A stretch of 64,000 bases of DNA from Comamonadaceae bacterium M7527 (GCA_021044545.1 CP087990.1:1550001-1614000), one strand, 5' to 3'; shown: positions 55,283 to 64,000, numbered from the stretch's first letter. Numbers and translations: made by a program. Notes: generated by a model from the letters alone, not told the origin.

Positions 55283-57472
55283 ATGACACAACGTACCACG
55301 GTTCACGGCTTGCAAGTGGCCAACAGCCTATACAACTTTATTGAACAGCAAGTCTTGCCTGCCACTGGCCTGGCAAGCGATGCTTTCTGGAGCGGCTTTT
55401 CTGCGCTGGTCTCGGACCTGGGTGCGAAAAACAAAGCCTTGTTGAACAAGCGCGACGCACTGCAAGTGGAGCTAGACCAATGGCACGCGGCCAACCCCGG
55501 CCCCATTACCAACATGGCCGCTTACCAAGACTTTTTGAAAAGCATTGGCTACCTGGCTGAGCACCCCGCCAACGCCAAAGCTACCACCACCAACGTGGAC
55601 GACGAATTGGCTATTCAGGCAGGCCCGCAACTGGTGGTGCCTATCTTGAATGCGCGCTACGCACTGAACGCGGCCAACGCGCGTTGGGGCTCGCTGTACG
55701 ACGCGCTGTACGGCACAGACGTTATTTCTGAAGACGGTGGCGCGGCCAAAGGCCCTGGCTACAACGAGGTGCGCGGCGCCAAAGTGATCGCCTACGCACG
55801 CCAGGTACTAGACCAAAGCGCGCCCCTGGCCACAGGCTCACACGCGGACAGCACCGGCTACGCCGTGGTTGACGGCGCATTGCAAGTGACCTTGAAAGAC
55901 GGCAGCACCACGGGCTTGGCGCAGCCGGAAAAGTTTGCTGGCTACCAGGGTGATAGCGCTGCACCCAGCAGCGTGCTGCTGAAAAACAATGGCAACCACC
56001 TGGACATTCGCATAGACCGAAGCACCACTATTGGCGCCACAGACGCCGCTGGCGTGGCAGACGTGGTGATGGAGTCTGCGCTGTCCACCATTTTGGACTT
56101 GGAAGACTCGGTGGCCGCAGTGGACGCCGACGACAAGGTCTTGGCCTACACCAACTGGCTTGGTATTTTGCAAGGCACGCTCACAGAAAATGTGTCCAAG
56201 GGCGGCAAGTCATTCACACGCGGCCTGAACCCAGACCGTGAATACACAGCACCCAACGGCAAAGCCTTGACGCTGCATGGCCGCTCACTGTTGTTTGTGC
56301 GCAATGTGGGCCACCTCATGACCAACCCCGCCATTTTGTGGGGCGACGGCCAGGAGATTCCAGAAGGCATCATGGACGCCATGATCACCGTGGCCATCTC
56401 ATTGGTGGACATTCACGGCAAGGGCACGGCAGGCATTCGCAACTCCCGCAAGGGCTCTGTCTACATCGTCAAGCCCAAAATGCACGGCCCTGAAGAAGTG
56501 GCTTTTGCATGCGAGTTGTTTGAGCGCGTTGAAGCCGTGTTGGGACTAGACAAAGCCACGGTCAAGCTGGGCATCATGGACGAAGAGCGTCGCACCAGCG
56601 TAAACCTCAAGGCCTGTATTGCCGCCGCCGCTGACCGGGTAGCGTTTATCAACACTGGCTTCCTAGACCGCACCGGCGACGAGATGCACACCGCCATGCG
56701 CGCTGGCGCCATGCTGCGCAAAGGCGACATGAAGACCAGCACTTGGATTGGCGCTTACGAGCGCAACAACGTACTGGTGGGCCTGAGCTGCGGCTTGCGC
56801 GGACGCGCGCAAATTGGCAAAGGCATGTGGGCCATGCCAGACCTGATGGCTGCCATGCTTGAGCAAAAAATCGGCCATCCCAAGTCGGGTGCCAACACCG
56901 CCTGGGTGCCTAGCCCAACAGCAGCCACCTTGCACGCTTTGCATTACCAACAAGTGAGCGTGGCACAAGTGCAGCAAGAGCTGGAAGCCGTGGACGCAGA
57001 AGCGGAACGTGCCAAGCTGCTGAACGGCTTGCTGCAAATACCTGTGGCGCCAGATACCAACTGGAGCGATGCCGATAAGCAGCAAGAGCTGGACAACAAC
57101 GCGCAAGGTATCCTGGGCTACGTGGTGCGCTGGGTTGACCAAGGCGTAGGCTGTTCCAAGGTGCCGGACATTCACAACGTCGGCCTCATGGAAGACCGCG
57201 CGACCTTGCGTATTTCCAGCCAACACATGGCCAACTGGCTGCTGCACGGTGTGGTGAGCAAGGCCCAAATCACGGAAACCATGCAACGCATGGCCGCGGT
57301 GGTGGACGGCCAAAACGCAAACGATGCCAGCTACCAGCCCATGGCAGGCAACTTTGACACCAGCGCCGCCTACCAAGCCGCTTGCGACCTGGTGTTCAAG
57401 GGCCTGGAGCAGCCAGCAGGCTACACAGAGCCACTGCTGCACGCGTGGCGCCTGAAGGTCAAGGCCTCTTAA
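55283..57472 (+). CDS. glcB: Malate synthase G
   Basis: The 729-residue protein is full length for the G isoform and has its N-terminal start (MTQRTTVHGLQVANSLYNFI). It contains the TIM-barrel core with the acidic Mg site (STILDLEDSVAAVDADDK; LGIMDEERRTSVNLKACI), the catalytic region TGFLDRTGDEMHTAMRAG, and the C-terminal domain with the Asp base in NHNVGLMED-type sequence (IHNVGLMEDRATLRISSQHM). It condenses glyoxylate with acetyl-CoA to malate. AAGGGAA precedes the start. It is probably cotranscribed with the haloacid dehalogenase and ends at an intrinsic terminator. Confidence 0.97.
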   Translation: MTQRTTVHGLQVANSLYNFIEQQVLPATGLASDAFWSGFSALVSDLGAKNKALLNKRDALQVELDQWHAANPGPITNMAAYQDFLKSIGYLAEHPANAKATTTNVDDELAIQAGPQLVVPILNARYALNAANARWGSLYDALYGTDVISEDGGAAKGPGYNEVRGAKVIAYARQVLDQSAPLATGSHADSTGYAVVDGALQVTLKDGSTTGLAQPEKFAGYQGDSAAPSSVLLKNNGNHLDIRIDRSTTIGATDAAGVADVVMESALSTILDLEDSVAAVDADDKVLAYTNWLGILQGTLTENVSKGGKSFTRGLNPDREYTAPNGKALTLHGRSLLFVRNVGHLMTNPAILWGDGQEIPEGIMDAMITVAISLVDIHGKGTAGIRNSRKGSVYIVKPKMHGPEEVAFACELFERVEAVLGLDKATVKLGIMDEERRTSVNLKACIAAAADRVAFINTGFLDRTGDEMHTAMRAGAMLRKGDMKTSTWIGAYERNNVLVGLSCGLRGRAQIGKGMWAMPDLMAAMLEQKIGHPKSGANTAWVPSPTAATLHALHYQQVSVAQVQQELEAVDAEAERAKLLNGLLQIPVAPDTNWSDADKQQELDNNAQGILGYVVRWVDQGVGCSKVPDIHNVGLMEDRATLRISSQHMANWLLHGVVSKAQITETMQRMAAVVDGQNANDASYQPMAGNFDTSAAYQAACDLVFKGLEQPAGYTEPLLHAWRLKVKAS

Positions 57473-57506
57473 GCACCAACGCCAACAGCTCAACGCTGTA
57501 GCGAGC

Positions 57507-57547
57507 AAGGGCACACCACTGGCAACAGTTGTGTGCCCTTTGTCTTT
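57507..57547 (+). terminator. glcB terminator
   Basis: A 10-bp perfect stem (AAGGGCACAC 57507-57516 with GTGTGCCCTT 57531-57540) is followed by TGTCTTT. It lies 35 bp after the glcB stop. Confidence 0.88.
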
Positions 57548-57564
57548 GGGCCACACTGCTGCCC

Positions 57565-57777
57565 ATGAGCACTTTATTTGACCCCCGCTACTGCCCCATT
57601 TGTGGTGAACCCAACGCCTGCGCCATGGCCAACGCAGCACCCAACACCGAGCCCCAAAACGCACCACCGTGCTGGTGTGTGGGTTTTGACTTCTCAGACA
57701 ACTTGCTGGACCAAGTGCCCACAGAAGCGCAACGAAAAGCCTGCATATGTCAGCGTTGTGTGCAGGGTCAGTCCTAG
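57565..57777 (+). CDS. Small cysteine-rich CWC-family protein
   Basis: I start at ATG 57565 (MSTLFDPRYCPICGEPNACA), giving 70 residues. The pattern CPICGEPNAC, then CWCVGF, then CICQRCVQ matches the cysteine-rich CWC family. It probably binds zinc through paired cysteines; function unknown. It sits just after the glcB terminator and 43 bp before the amidotransferase gene on the same strand. Confidence 0.8.
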   Translation: MSTLFDPRYCPICGEPNACAMANAAPNTEPQNAPPCWCVGFDFSDNLLDQVPTEAQRKACICQRCVQGQS

Positions 57778-57820
57778 CGCACAATAGGTGTTTCGTTACT
57801 CCTACGTGCTTTAGTCATAA

Positions 57821-58723
57821 ATGTGCCAGCTGCTCGCGCTTAACTGCAAAACCCCAACAGACGCCACATTCAGCTTTACTGGCTTTTGCCAACGCGGTGG
57901 GCGTACAGACGAACACGCTGACGGCTGGGGCATTGCGTTTTTTGAAGGCAAGGGCTTGCGCCACTTTGTAGACCATGAAAGCGCCTTTACATCACCCGTC
58001 GCCGAGCTGATTCGCCGCTACCCGATAAAAAGCAAAAACATAGTGGCCCACGTTCGTAAAGCCACTCAAGGTGAAGTCAGTCTAGAAAACGCACACCCGT
58101 TTGTGCGCGAACTGTGGGGGCGCAACTGGGTGTTTGCCCACAACGGCGACCTCAAAAACTACGCCCCTAGCTTGCACGGTCAGTTCAGACCCATAGGCAC
58201 CACAGACAGTGAACGGGCGTTTTGCTGGCTTATGCAGGAAATTGCCAAGTCACATGCGGGCGTACCAAGCGTTGAAGAACTCACGCTCACGCTCAAGGAC
58301 TTGATACCCCAAATCAGCCACCACGGCACCTTTAACTTTGTGCTGAGCAACGGAGACGCCATGTGGGCGCATTGCTCCACACACCTGCATTACTTGGTGC
58401 GCGAATACCCATTCGCCAAAGCAAAGCTCATGGACGACGACTTGAGCGTGAACTTCGCAGAGCTCAACAAACCCGAAGACCGCGCGGCCGTTATCGTGAC
58501 AGTGCCGCTGACAGCCAATGAACACTGGCGGGCTTTTGCTGGCAACCACTTGGTGACGTTTGTAGACGGCAGCGCCACCATTCACCACGACTTATCAGAT
58601 GCGCACGAGCGCTTGAGTGCGCAGTTGCCGCAAAGCATGCGTGACTCAATTGCGCAAACGCAGGCGCAGGCAACTGACGCACTGGCGAGGTACAAGCGCA
58701 CGACCCAGTTAGCGACAGAGTGA
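57821..58723 (+). CDS. Class II glutamine amidotransferase (YafJ type)
   Basis: The 300-residue protein starts MCQLLALNCKTPTDATFSFT, with the N-terminal Cys2 nucleophile exposed after Met removal. Other Ntn glutaminase landmarks are GWGIAFFEGKGLRHF, the Arg region VAHVRKATQGEVSLENAHPF and FAHNGDLKNYAP. It lacks a synthase domain, so it is a stand-alone YafJ/YlxR-neighbour type enzyme whose ammonia acceptor or gamma-glutamyl substrate is unknown. It converges on htpG with a 90-bp gap in which I find no clear terminator. Confidence 0.88.
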   Translation: MCQLLALNCKTPTDATFSFTGFCQRGGRTDEHADGWGIAFFEGKGLRHFVDHESAFTSPVAELIRRYPIKSKNIVAHVRKATQGEVSLENAHPFVRELWGRNWVFAHNGDLKNYAPSLHGQFRPIGTTDSERAFCWLMQEIAKSHAGVPSVEELTLTLKDLIPQISHHGTFNFVLSNGDAMWAHCSTHLHYLVREYPFAKAKLMDDDLSVNFAELNKPEDRAAVIVTVPLTANEHWRAFAGNHLVTFVDGSATIHHDLSDAHERLSAQLPQSMRDSIAQTQAQATDALARYKRTTQLATE

Positions 58724-58813
58724 TCCTGAACTGTTGTGCACGCAGGCGTGCTGCGTCTGGGTGCGGTGCGGTGCGCAGCTTACCTGCGCATACGCACACT
58801 GTTGAGCCGCCTG

Positions 58814-60757
58814 TTACACCAACAACGTATTCACACGTCGCACATAGCTGGCCGGATCTTCAGGCAAGCCGCCCTCGGCCAGCAACGCCTGATCAAACAG
58901 GATGTGCGCCAGGTCATCAAACGACGCGCTGCCTTCCAGCTTTTTAACCAAGGGATGCTCAGCGTTCACTTCCAGCACTGGTTTGATGTCTGGCGCCTGT
59001 TGACCGGCTTGTTTCAGCATGCGGGCCAGTTGCGTAGAGTACTCACCATCGTCCACCACCAAACAGGCGGGGCTGTCTACCAGGCGGGTGGTCACGCGCA
59101 CGTCTTTGGCTTTGCCTTCTAATGCGGCCTTTAGCTTGTCCAGCATGGGCTTGAAGGACTCGGCTGCGGTTTCAGCGGCTTTTTTCTCGTCTTCATCTTG
59201 CAGCTTGCCCAGATCAACCGCGCCTTTGGCCACGCTTTGCAGCGGTGTGCCGTCAAACTCTGGCAAAAAGGACAAGGCCCATTCGTCTACGCGGTCGGTC
59301 ATGAGCAAGACTTCAATGCCTTTTTTCTTGAACACTTCCAACTGCGGGCTGTTTTTGGCAGCGGCTTGGCTGTCTGCGGTGATGTAGTAGATGGCCTCCT
59401 GGCCTTCTTTCATACGGGCTTTGTAGTCTGCAAAGCTGACCGACACAGTATCGGTTTGGCTGGAGGCAAAGCGCAGCAGCTTGGCGATTTTGTCGCGATT
59501 GGCAAAGTCTTCGCCCAAGCCTTCTTTTAGCACAGCACCAAACTCAGCGTAAAAGGCGTTGTAGGTGTCAGCGCTTGGCTGGGCTGCGTCGCCGTCTTCT
59601 TTGGCCGTGACGTCGGTAACGTCTGAAGCATCGTCGGTTGGCGCGGCTGATTTTTTGGCCAGGTCTTCCAGCATAGACAACACGCGGCGGGTATTGCCCT
59701 CGCGTATGGCTTTCATGTCGCGACTCTCTTGCAGCAGCTCACGGCTTACGTTTAGTGGCAAATCAGCGCTATCCACCACGCCTTGCACAAAGCGCAAGTA
59801 CGTGGGCATCAGTGTGTCTGCATCGTCGGTAATGAACACGCGCTTTACGTACAGCTTGATGCCGGCCTTGGTGTCGCGGCTCCACAAGTCCTGGCGCGCC
59901 TTGGCTGGCACGTACAACAGCTGTGTGTACTCGGTGCTGCCTTCTACGCGGTTGTGGCTCCACGCCAGGGGGTTGTCGTGGTCATGGCTGATGTTTTTAT
60001 AAAAGTCTTGGTACTGCTCGTCAGAGATGTCTTTTTTGGCACGCGTCCACAAGGCGCTGGCGGAGTTCACGGCTTCCCACTCACCGGTTTGAACGTACTG
60101 GCCTTTGTCCTTGTCCCACTCTTCTTTCAGCATCAATATGGGCAAGCTGATGTGGTCTGAGTAGCGCTCGATGACAGACTTGAGTTTGTAGTGATTGAGG
60201 TAGTCCAGCGCATCTTCGCGCAAGTGCAGCGTAATGCTTGTGCCGCGCGCCTCGCGCGTGATGGCTTCCACCTCAAACTCACCGGTTCCGCCGCTGACCC
60301 AGCGTATGCCTTGGTCTTTGGGCGCTCCGGCTCGGCGAGACTCTACGGTGATTGTGTGGGCCACGATGTAGCCGGAGTAAAAGCCCACGCCAAACTGGCC
60401 AATGAGTTGAGAGTCTTTTTTCTGGTCGCCAGACAGCTTGCTGACAAAATCTTTGGTACCGCTTTTGGCAATCGTGCCCAGGTTGTCAATGGCCTCGGCT
60501 TCAGACAAGCCTATGCCGTTATCGGCAATGGTGATGGTCTTGGCCTCTTTGTCGAACGACACACGAATATCCAACTCTGCTGCATCCTCGAACAGCTCTG
60601 GCGCATTGAGCGCCTCAAAACGCAACTTGTCGCAGGCGTCTGAAGCGTTAGAGACCAACTCGCGCACGAAAATGTCAGGGTTGGAATACAGCGAGTGGGT
60701 TACCAAATGCAGCAATTGGGCTACTTCGGCTTGAAAGGCGTGGGTTTGTTTGGTCAT
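58814..60757 (-). CDS. htpG: Chaperone HtpG (Hsp90)
   Basis: I start at ATG 60757 (MTKQTHAFQAEVAQLLHLVT), giving 647 residues; the open frame to 60820 runs past the heat-shock promoter and cannot be used. The N-terminal GHKL ATPase carries NPDIFVRELVSNASDACDKL, DNGIGLSEAEAIDNLGTIAK and GQFGVGFYSGYIV. The middle domain has the VFITDDADTLMPTYLRFVQG and VDSADLPLNVSRELLQESRD signatures. A dimerisation domain ends the chain. HtpG is an ATP-driven chaperone. Confidence 0.97.
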   Translation of the reverse strand: MTKQTHAFQAEVAQLLHLVTHSLYSNPDIFVRELVSNASDACDKLRFEALNAPELFEDAAELDIRVSFDKEAKTITIADNGIGLSEAEAIDNLGTIAKSGTKDFVSKLSGDQKKDSQLIGQFGVGFYSGYIVAHTITVESRRAGAPKDQGIRWVSGGTGEFEVEAITREARGTSITLHLREDALDYLNHYKLKSVIERYSDHISLPILMLKEEWDKDKGQYVQTGEWEAVNSASALWTRAKKDISDEQYQDFYKNISHDHDNPLAWSHNRVEGSTEYTQLLYVPAKARQDLWSRDTKAGIKLYVKRVFITDDADTLMPTYLRFVQGVVDSADLPLNVSRELLQESRDMKAIREGNTRRVLSMLEDLAKKSAAPTDDASDVTDVTAKEDGDAAQPSADTYNAFYAEFGAVLKEGLGEDFANRDKIAKLLRFASSQTDTVSVSFADYKARMKEGQEAIYYITADSQAAAKNSPQLEVFKKKGIEVLLMTDRVDEWALSFLPEFDGTPLQSVAKGAVDLGKLQDEDEKKAAETAAESFKPMLDKLKAALEGKAKDVRVTTRLVDSPACLVVDDGEYSTQLARMLKQAGQQAPDIKPVLEVNAEHPLVKKLEGSASFDDLAHILFDQALLAEGGLPEDPASYVRRVNTLLV

Positions 60758-60791
60758 GTGCAGTGCAGAGTCAAAGTTGCGGATAGTGGCG

Positions 60792-60821
60792 TATGTGGGT
60801 GCCAAAGCAGGTGATTTCAAG
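60792..60821 (-). promoter_or_regulatory. Sigma-32 (heat-shock) promoter of htpG
   Basis: On the minus strand: CTTGAAA (60815-60821, perfect -35), 15-bp spacer, then CCCACATA (-10, close to CCCCATNT). The start would lie about 28 nt before the htpG ATG. Confidence 0.85.
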
Positions 60822-60843
60822 AGGGGTGTAATGAAGAGGAGCG

Positions 60844-60868
60844 TAAAAAAGCCCGCACACGGCGGGCC
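60844..60868 (-). terminator. Peroxiredoxin gene terminator
   Basis: On the minus strand GCCCGCC-GTGT-GCGGGC is followed by TTTTTT. It lies just after the peroxiredoxin stop and before the htpG promoter. Confidence 0.93.
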
Positions 60869-60891
60869 TTCAAGACTGTCAGTCTGCGCTT

Positions 60892-61422
60892 TTACAACGA
60901 CTTCAAGTACGCCATCACAGTCTCGGGTGATGTTTCGCCGTAGGGGTCATCACCAAAGTTGTCACAGCGGCCCGGCTCTTCAAACAGCTTTTCGATCACG
61001 CCGTCTTTGACAACCATGGCGTAGCGCCATGAGCGCATGCCAAAGCCAACGTTGTCCTTGTCTACCAACATGCCCATTTGGCGCGTGAAGCGGCCTGAGC
61101 CGTCTGGAATCAACTTGAGCTTGGCCAGCTTTTGGTCGACGCCCCATTTGTTCATCACAAATGCGTCGTTGACTGACACGCAGTAAATCTCGTCCACGCC
61201 CATGGCCTTGATAGCGTCGTAGTTGCTTTCAAAACCTGGCACCTGGAATGTTGAGCAGGTGGGCGTGAACGCGCCGGGCAACGAAAACACCACCACACGC
61301 TTGCCACCGAAGTAGTCTGCTGTGGTCATATCTTGCCAACGGTAGGGGTTGTCACCGCCAATTGACTCATCGCGAACACGTGTTTTAAACACGACGTCCG
61401 GTACTTTTACGCCTTCTTTCAT
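60892..61422 (-). CDS. Peroxiredoxin (Prx5 type)
   Basis: The 176-residue thioredoxin-fold protein has the peroxidatic Cys56 in VVFSLPGAFTPTCSTFQVPG and the Prx5 Arg region FGMRSWRYAMVVKDG. A second Cys in EEPGRCDNFGDDP could resolve the sulfenic acid, or an external glutathione/glutaredoxin may do so. It reduces hydrogen and organic peroxides. GGGAG lies 9 nt before the ATG. It ends at an intrinsic terminator and is probably monocistronic. Confidence 0.92.
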   Translation of the reverse strand: MKEGVKVPDVVFKTRVRDESIGGDNPYRWQDMTTADYFGGKRVVVFSLPGAFTPTCSTFQVPGFESNYDAIKAMGVDEIYCVSVNDAFVMNKWGVDQKLAKLKLIPDGSGRFTRQMGMLVDKDNVGFGMRSWRYAMVVKDGVIEKLFEEPGRCDNFGDDPYGETSPETVMAYLKSL

Positions 61423-61491
61423 TATCGAGACTCCCAGGGTTTTTACTTAAAACCTTGATTGTACCGACGCTTGTGGCGCCCACCCTGCCCT

Positions 61492-63219
61492 TTAGTTAGA
61501 GAAACGCTCAGTGGGGGCCAGAAACCGCCACTGACCCACTGGCAAGTTGCCCAGCACCACGGTGCCAATGCGAATGCGCTTCAAGCCCACGACTTTCAAG
61601 CCGACTTGCTCACACATTCGGCGAATTTGGCGCTTCTTGCCCTCTTTAAGCACAAAACGCAATTGCTCGGGGTTTTGCCATGACACCTGCGCTGGGCGCA
61701 AGGCTTGGCCGTCTAGCGACAAGCCTTCACGCAACAAGCTCAAACGATCTGGCGGGAATACGGACTCCACATCGGTTTCCACCACCTCAGAGTCAGCATG
61801 TGGGTTGTCGCCCACCCAGTGCACGCGCACCAGATACTCTTTTTCAACGTCGGAGTTTTCGCCAATCAGTTGACGCGCGACCAGGCCGTTTTGGGTGAAC
61901 ACAATCAAGCCAGTAGAGTCAATGTCCAAACGCCCCGCTGGTGCCAAGCCACGCGTGAAGCGCGCCTGAAACCGGGTGCGCACGGGGTCTTGCACCCATT
62001 GCGACTGAGGACCAATCAAGGTGGCGGCACTGTCGTGGCCGTCTTCTGGCAAGCCGCTGACGTAGCCCACAGGCTTGTGCAGCAATATGGTGACTTGTTG
62101 CGCTTGCTCGGCTTGCGCAGCATCAGCCACTTCGATGTTGTCGACCTCAAATACGGTCTGGCCCATAGCAGCCACTTCGCCGTTCACCAACACCCAACCC
62201 TTTTCAATCCAGGCATCGCCCTCGCGGCGTGAGCACATACCCAACTCAGCCAAGCGCTTGTTAAGGCGTACGCCGCCTGCTTTCTCGGCGTCGGTTTTAG
62301 GTCCCAAGTGCGCAGGCTTGTGCGCTGCGGCTGCCTCATGGCGGTTGGCGCGCGCCGGTGCCTGCATGTTGTCGCGCGCACCGTAGCCGTCGCGACTCGG
62401 TGCACGGTCGCGCCTGGGCGGCGCATCACGGAAGGCCTCTCGTCTGTCATCAAAACGCCCATCGTCTCGCGCCTCAAAGCGGCGTTCGTCCCTGGGCGCT
62501 GAACGCCTGTCATCAAATCTGGGCGCTTGGTCTCGGTAGCCACGCTCACCACCTTCAGAAGCGGTGCGGCGCTCGTAGCCGTCTCGTGGCCTGTCGCTGA
62601 ACCTATCGCCAAAACCGTTATCGCGTCGGTTATCGACGCGGTCGTTTGAACGCTCGTAGCGGTGCTGGCGCGTGGGGTCCTCTGAGGGCCTGTAGTTGCT
62701 GGGCCGCGCATTGGCCAAGGCCGACAAGGCCCTGGCCGCTGAGGAGTCGCCTGTGGGCTGGACGCGCGGCGCGGCGCGATCACGGCTGTCGCCTCCCATG
62801 TCATGGCGGGGCTCAAAACGCTGATCACGCCTAGGCTGGTAATTGGGCTCATACCCAGGCGAGGGCGCGCGTCTGGGTGCCTCGTCGCGCCGCTCCCAAG
62901 AGCTTTGGCGTTCGTAGTGCGGCTCTCGCTGGCCACCACGGTTGTCGCTTGGGCGGTAGTCTTGGCGCTCATGACCGTACCTAGGCGGCTGCGACTCTGG
63001 CTCTGGACGGGCTGCGGCACGCTCCAGCTTTTGCATGGCGGTGCTTGCAGCTTGTCGCACCTCTAGCTCGTAGGCGCTGGGCTCGCGCTTGACAAACCGC
63101 GCCAGCGGCGCATTACCACGTGCGGGCTTGCGCGGGGCAGCACCAAAGTTGTCGCGTTTGCCAGCAGCACGCAGCGTAGGCTTGCGTGCGTCGTTTGAAT
63201 CAGATGATTGATCAGTCAT
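61492..63219 (-). CDS. RluF-like 23S rRNA pseudouridine synthase with long disordered N-terminus
   Basis: Of 575 residues, about the last 260 form the enzyme. An S4 RNA-binding domain (GGVRLNKRLAELGMCSRREG from about 315) is followed by the RsuA/RluB-family catalytic domain, with the nucleophilic Asp432 in GRLDIDSTGLIVFTQNG and a late KEGKKRQIRRMCEQVGLKVV. The GYVSGLPEDGHDSAA stretch fits RluF best (U2604 of 23S), but RluB is possible. Residues 1-314 are low complexity, rich in Arg, Asp, Tyr and Gly, with repeated RRDERRFE- and RFDDRR-like blocks, surely disordered. Such tails occur in related Burkholderiales proteins and may bind RNA. Confidence 0.88.
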   Translation of the reverse strand: MTDQSSDSNDARKPTLRAAGKRDNFGAAPRKPARGNAPLARFVKREPSAYELEVRQAASTAMQKLERAAARPEPESQPPRYGHERQDYRPSDNRGGQREPHYERQSSWERRDEAPRRAPSPGYEPNYQPRRDQRFEPRHDMGGDSRDRAAPRVQPTGDSSAARALSALANARPSNYRPSEDPTRQHRYERSNDRVDNRRDNGFGDRFSDRPRDGYERRTASEGGERGYRDQAPRFDDRRSAPRDERRFEARDDGRFDDRREAFRDAPPRRDRAPSRDGYGARDNMQAPARANRHEAAAAHKPAHLGPKTDAEKAGGVRLNKRLAELGMCSRREGDAWIEKGWVLVNGEVAAMGQTVFEVDNIEVADAAQAEQAQQVTILLHKPVGYVSGLPEDGHDSAATLIGPQSQWVQDPVRTRFQARFTRGLAPAGRLDIDSTGLIVFTQNGLVARQLIGENSDVEKEYLVRVHWVGDNPHADSEVVETDVESVFPPDRLSLLREGLSLDGQALRPAQVSWQNPEQLRFVLKEGKKRQIRRMCEQVGLKVVGLKRIRIGTVVLGNLPVGQWRFLAPTERFSN

Positions 63220-63281
63220 AGTGGGCGTTTCTCAACGTTAAAAATAAAAATCACAGTAAACAATGGGCTTTTAGCGCCCGC

Positions 63282-63992
63282 CTAGTTCAGCTCGCCAAAG
63301 CGCAATGCGTCCAGGTCTAGCACCCGCAAGCCGCCGTACTCTACGCTGATCCAACCTTTAGCGGACAACACTTTAAGGGCTTCATTCACGCGCTGGCGCG
63401 ACAGGCCCACCAAATACGCCAGCTCTTGCTGCGTAATGCGCAACATTTGCGCCACACCGGGGTATAGCTTGGGGTCAAACATGGACGCAAGGTTTCTGGC
63501 CACGCGCAAGTCTGGGTCGTTTAGGCGGTCAATTTCTCTGGCCGCAATGAACTGGCCCAAACGCTCGTTGAGTTGGTACATCACAAAGCGGTTAAAGCCC
63601 AAGGAATGGGCGATGAGCCAGTGAAACATGTCCACTGAAATACCCGCCACACGGCTGGTGCGAAGCGCCTGGATGTTGTAGCGGTAAATCTCACGCTTGA
63701 GCACGGTGCCCTCGCCAAACCAGCCACCGGGGGCCACACCCGTAAACGTAATGGCAGAGCCTCGGCTGTCGTCGTTGCTCATTTTTAACAACCCGTCTAT
63801 GAGGCCAAACCAATAGGTCACGGGTTTGCCTATACGCACCACGTAGTCACCTGGCTGGGCCACAGTCACCAGCATCTCGTTGCGCACGTAGGCACGCTCG
63901 TCAGCGCTGAGCTCTTTAAGCCACGCAATCTGCTCAAACTCGTCATCGGACAAGCTTCTGGCGCTGTTTCTGAGGGTCTCAATTGACGGCAT
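63282..63992 (-). CDS. CRP/FNR-family transcriptional regulator
   Basis: The 236-residue protein has an N-terminal cyclic-nucleotide-binding-like beta-roll (VAQPGDYVVRIGKPVTYWFG ... GSAITFTGVAPGGWFGEGTV) and a C-terminal winged HTH (LRITQQELAYLVGLSRQRVN then EALKVLSAKGWI). The FNR Cys cluster is absent, so it is not an oxygen-sensing FNR. The phosphate-binding residues of cAMP-CRP (GEL..R.A) are not well kept (GEGTVLKRE). Ligand and targets unknown. Its start is 8 bp from the window edge, so its promoter is not visible. It precedes the RluF-like gene by 62 bp on the same strand. Confidence 0.9.
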   Translation of the reverse strand: MPSIETLRNSARSLSDDEFEQIAWLKELSADERAYVRNEMLVTVAQPGDYVVRIGKPVTYWFGLIDGLLKMSNDDSRGSAITFTGVAPGGWFGEGTVLKREIYRYNIQALRTSRVAGISVDMFHWLIAHSLGFNRFVMYQLNERLGQFIAAREIDRLNDPDLRVARNLASMFDPKLYPGVAQMLRITQQELAYLVGLSRQRVNEALKVLSAKGWISVEYGGLRVLDLDALRFGELN

Positions 63993-64000
63993 GGCGACAA

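Overview
The window looks like a chromosomal segment of a Burkholderiales betaproteobacterium, most likely Comamonadaceae or a close relative. The reasons are the rRNA sequence and operon order (16S, tRNA-Ile, tRNA-Ala, 23S, 5S), the gene string corC-lnt-glyQ-glyS-gmhB-plsC-ygjP, the lptA-lptB-rpoN block, a LiuR-type leucine catabolic operon, and RluF-, CRP/FNR- and ArgP/LysE-type genes typical of that order. Nearly everything is housekeeping or central metabolism. I see no prophage, insertion sequence, CRISPR array or obvious genomic island.

Layout. 1-771: start of trkA. 832-7441 (minus): probable LiuR-controlled operon of PaaI-like thioesterase, isovaleryl-CoA dehydrogenase (frameshifted), carbonic anhydrase, aceK, thiolase and acyl-CoA dehydrogenase. 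7547-9133: liuR and a divergent MBL-fold hydrolase, with a perfect palindrome before the operon and an imperfect copy before the hydrolase. 9119-17339 (minus): corC, lnt, glyQ, glyS, gmhB, plsC, ygjP. 17427-19195: a GNAT gene and a second MBL-fold gene. 19231-36812: three head-to-tail, nearly identical rRNA operons on the minus strand, period about 5.89 kb. 37030-39800: two-subunit molybdenum oxidoreductase (IorAB-like). 39978-46763: uup, an orphan PIN gene, rlmL-like, rpoN, lptB, lptA. 46891-50013: argS, a SPOR protein and dsbA. 50090-51663: tandem glycine riboswitch in front of dadA. 51660-54441: argP/lysE divergent pair and another LysR gene. 54519-58723: 2-haloacid dehalogenase (frameshifted), malate synthase G, CWC protein, class II glutamine amidotransferase. 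58814-63992 (minus): htpG with a heat-shock promoter, peroxiredoxin, RluF-like pseudouridine synthase, CRP/FNR regulator.

Functional picture. The left operon joins leucine and acyl-CoA breakdown to AceK, which switches isocitrate dehydrogenase between the TCA cycle and the glyoxylate bypass. This is sensible when acetyl-CoA is the main product. On the right, haloacid dehalogenase plus malate synthase G would feed halo- or glycolate carbon through glyoxylate into malate. The rRNA array, the glycine switch on dadA and the LiuR sites are the most notable regulatory structures.

Quality caveat. Four genes (ivd, lnt, corC, haloacid dehalogenase) are each broken by what looks like one missing base, two of them in homopolymers. 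That pattern fits residual sequencing indels at least as well as real gene decay. All calls rest on reading the sequence; no database search was run.
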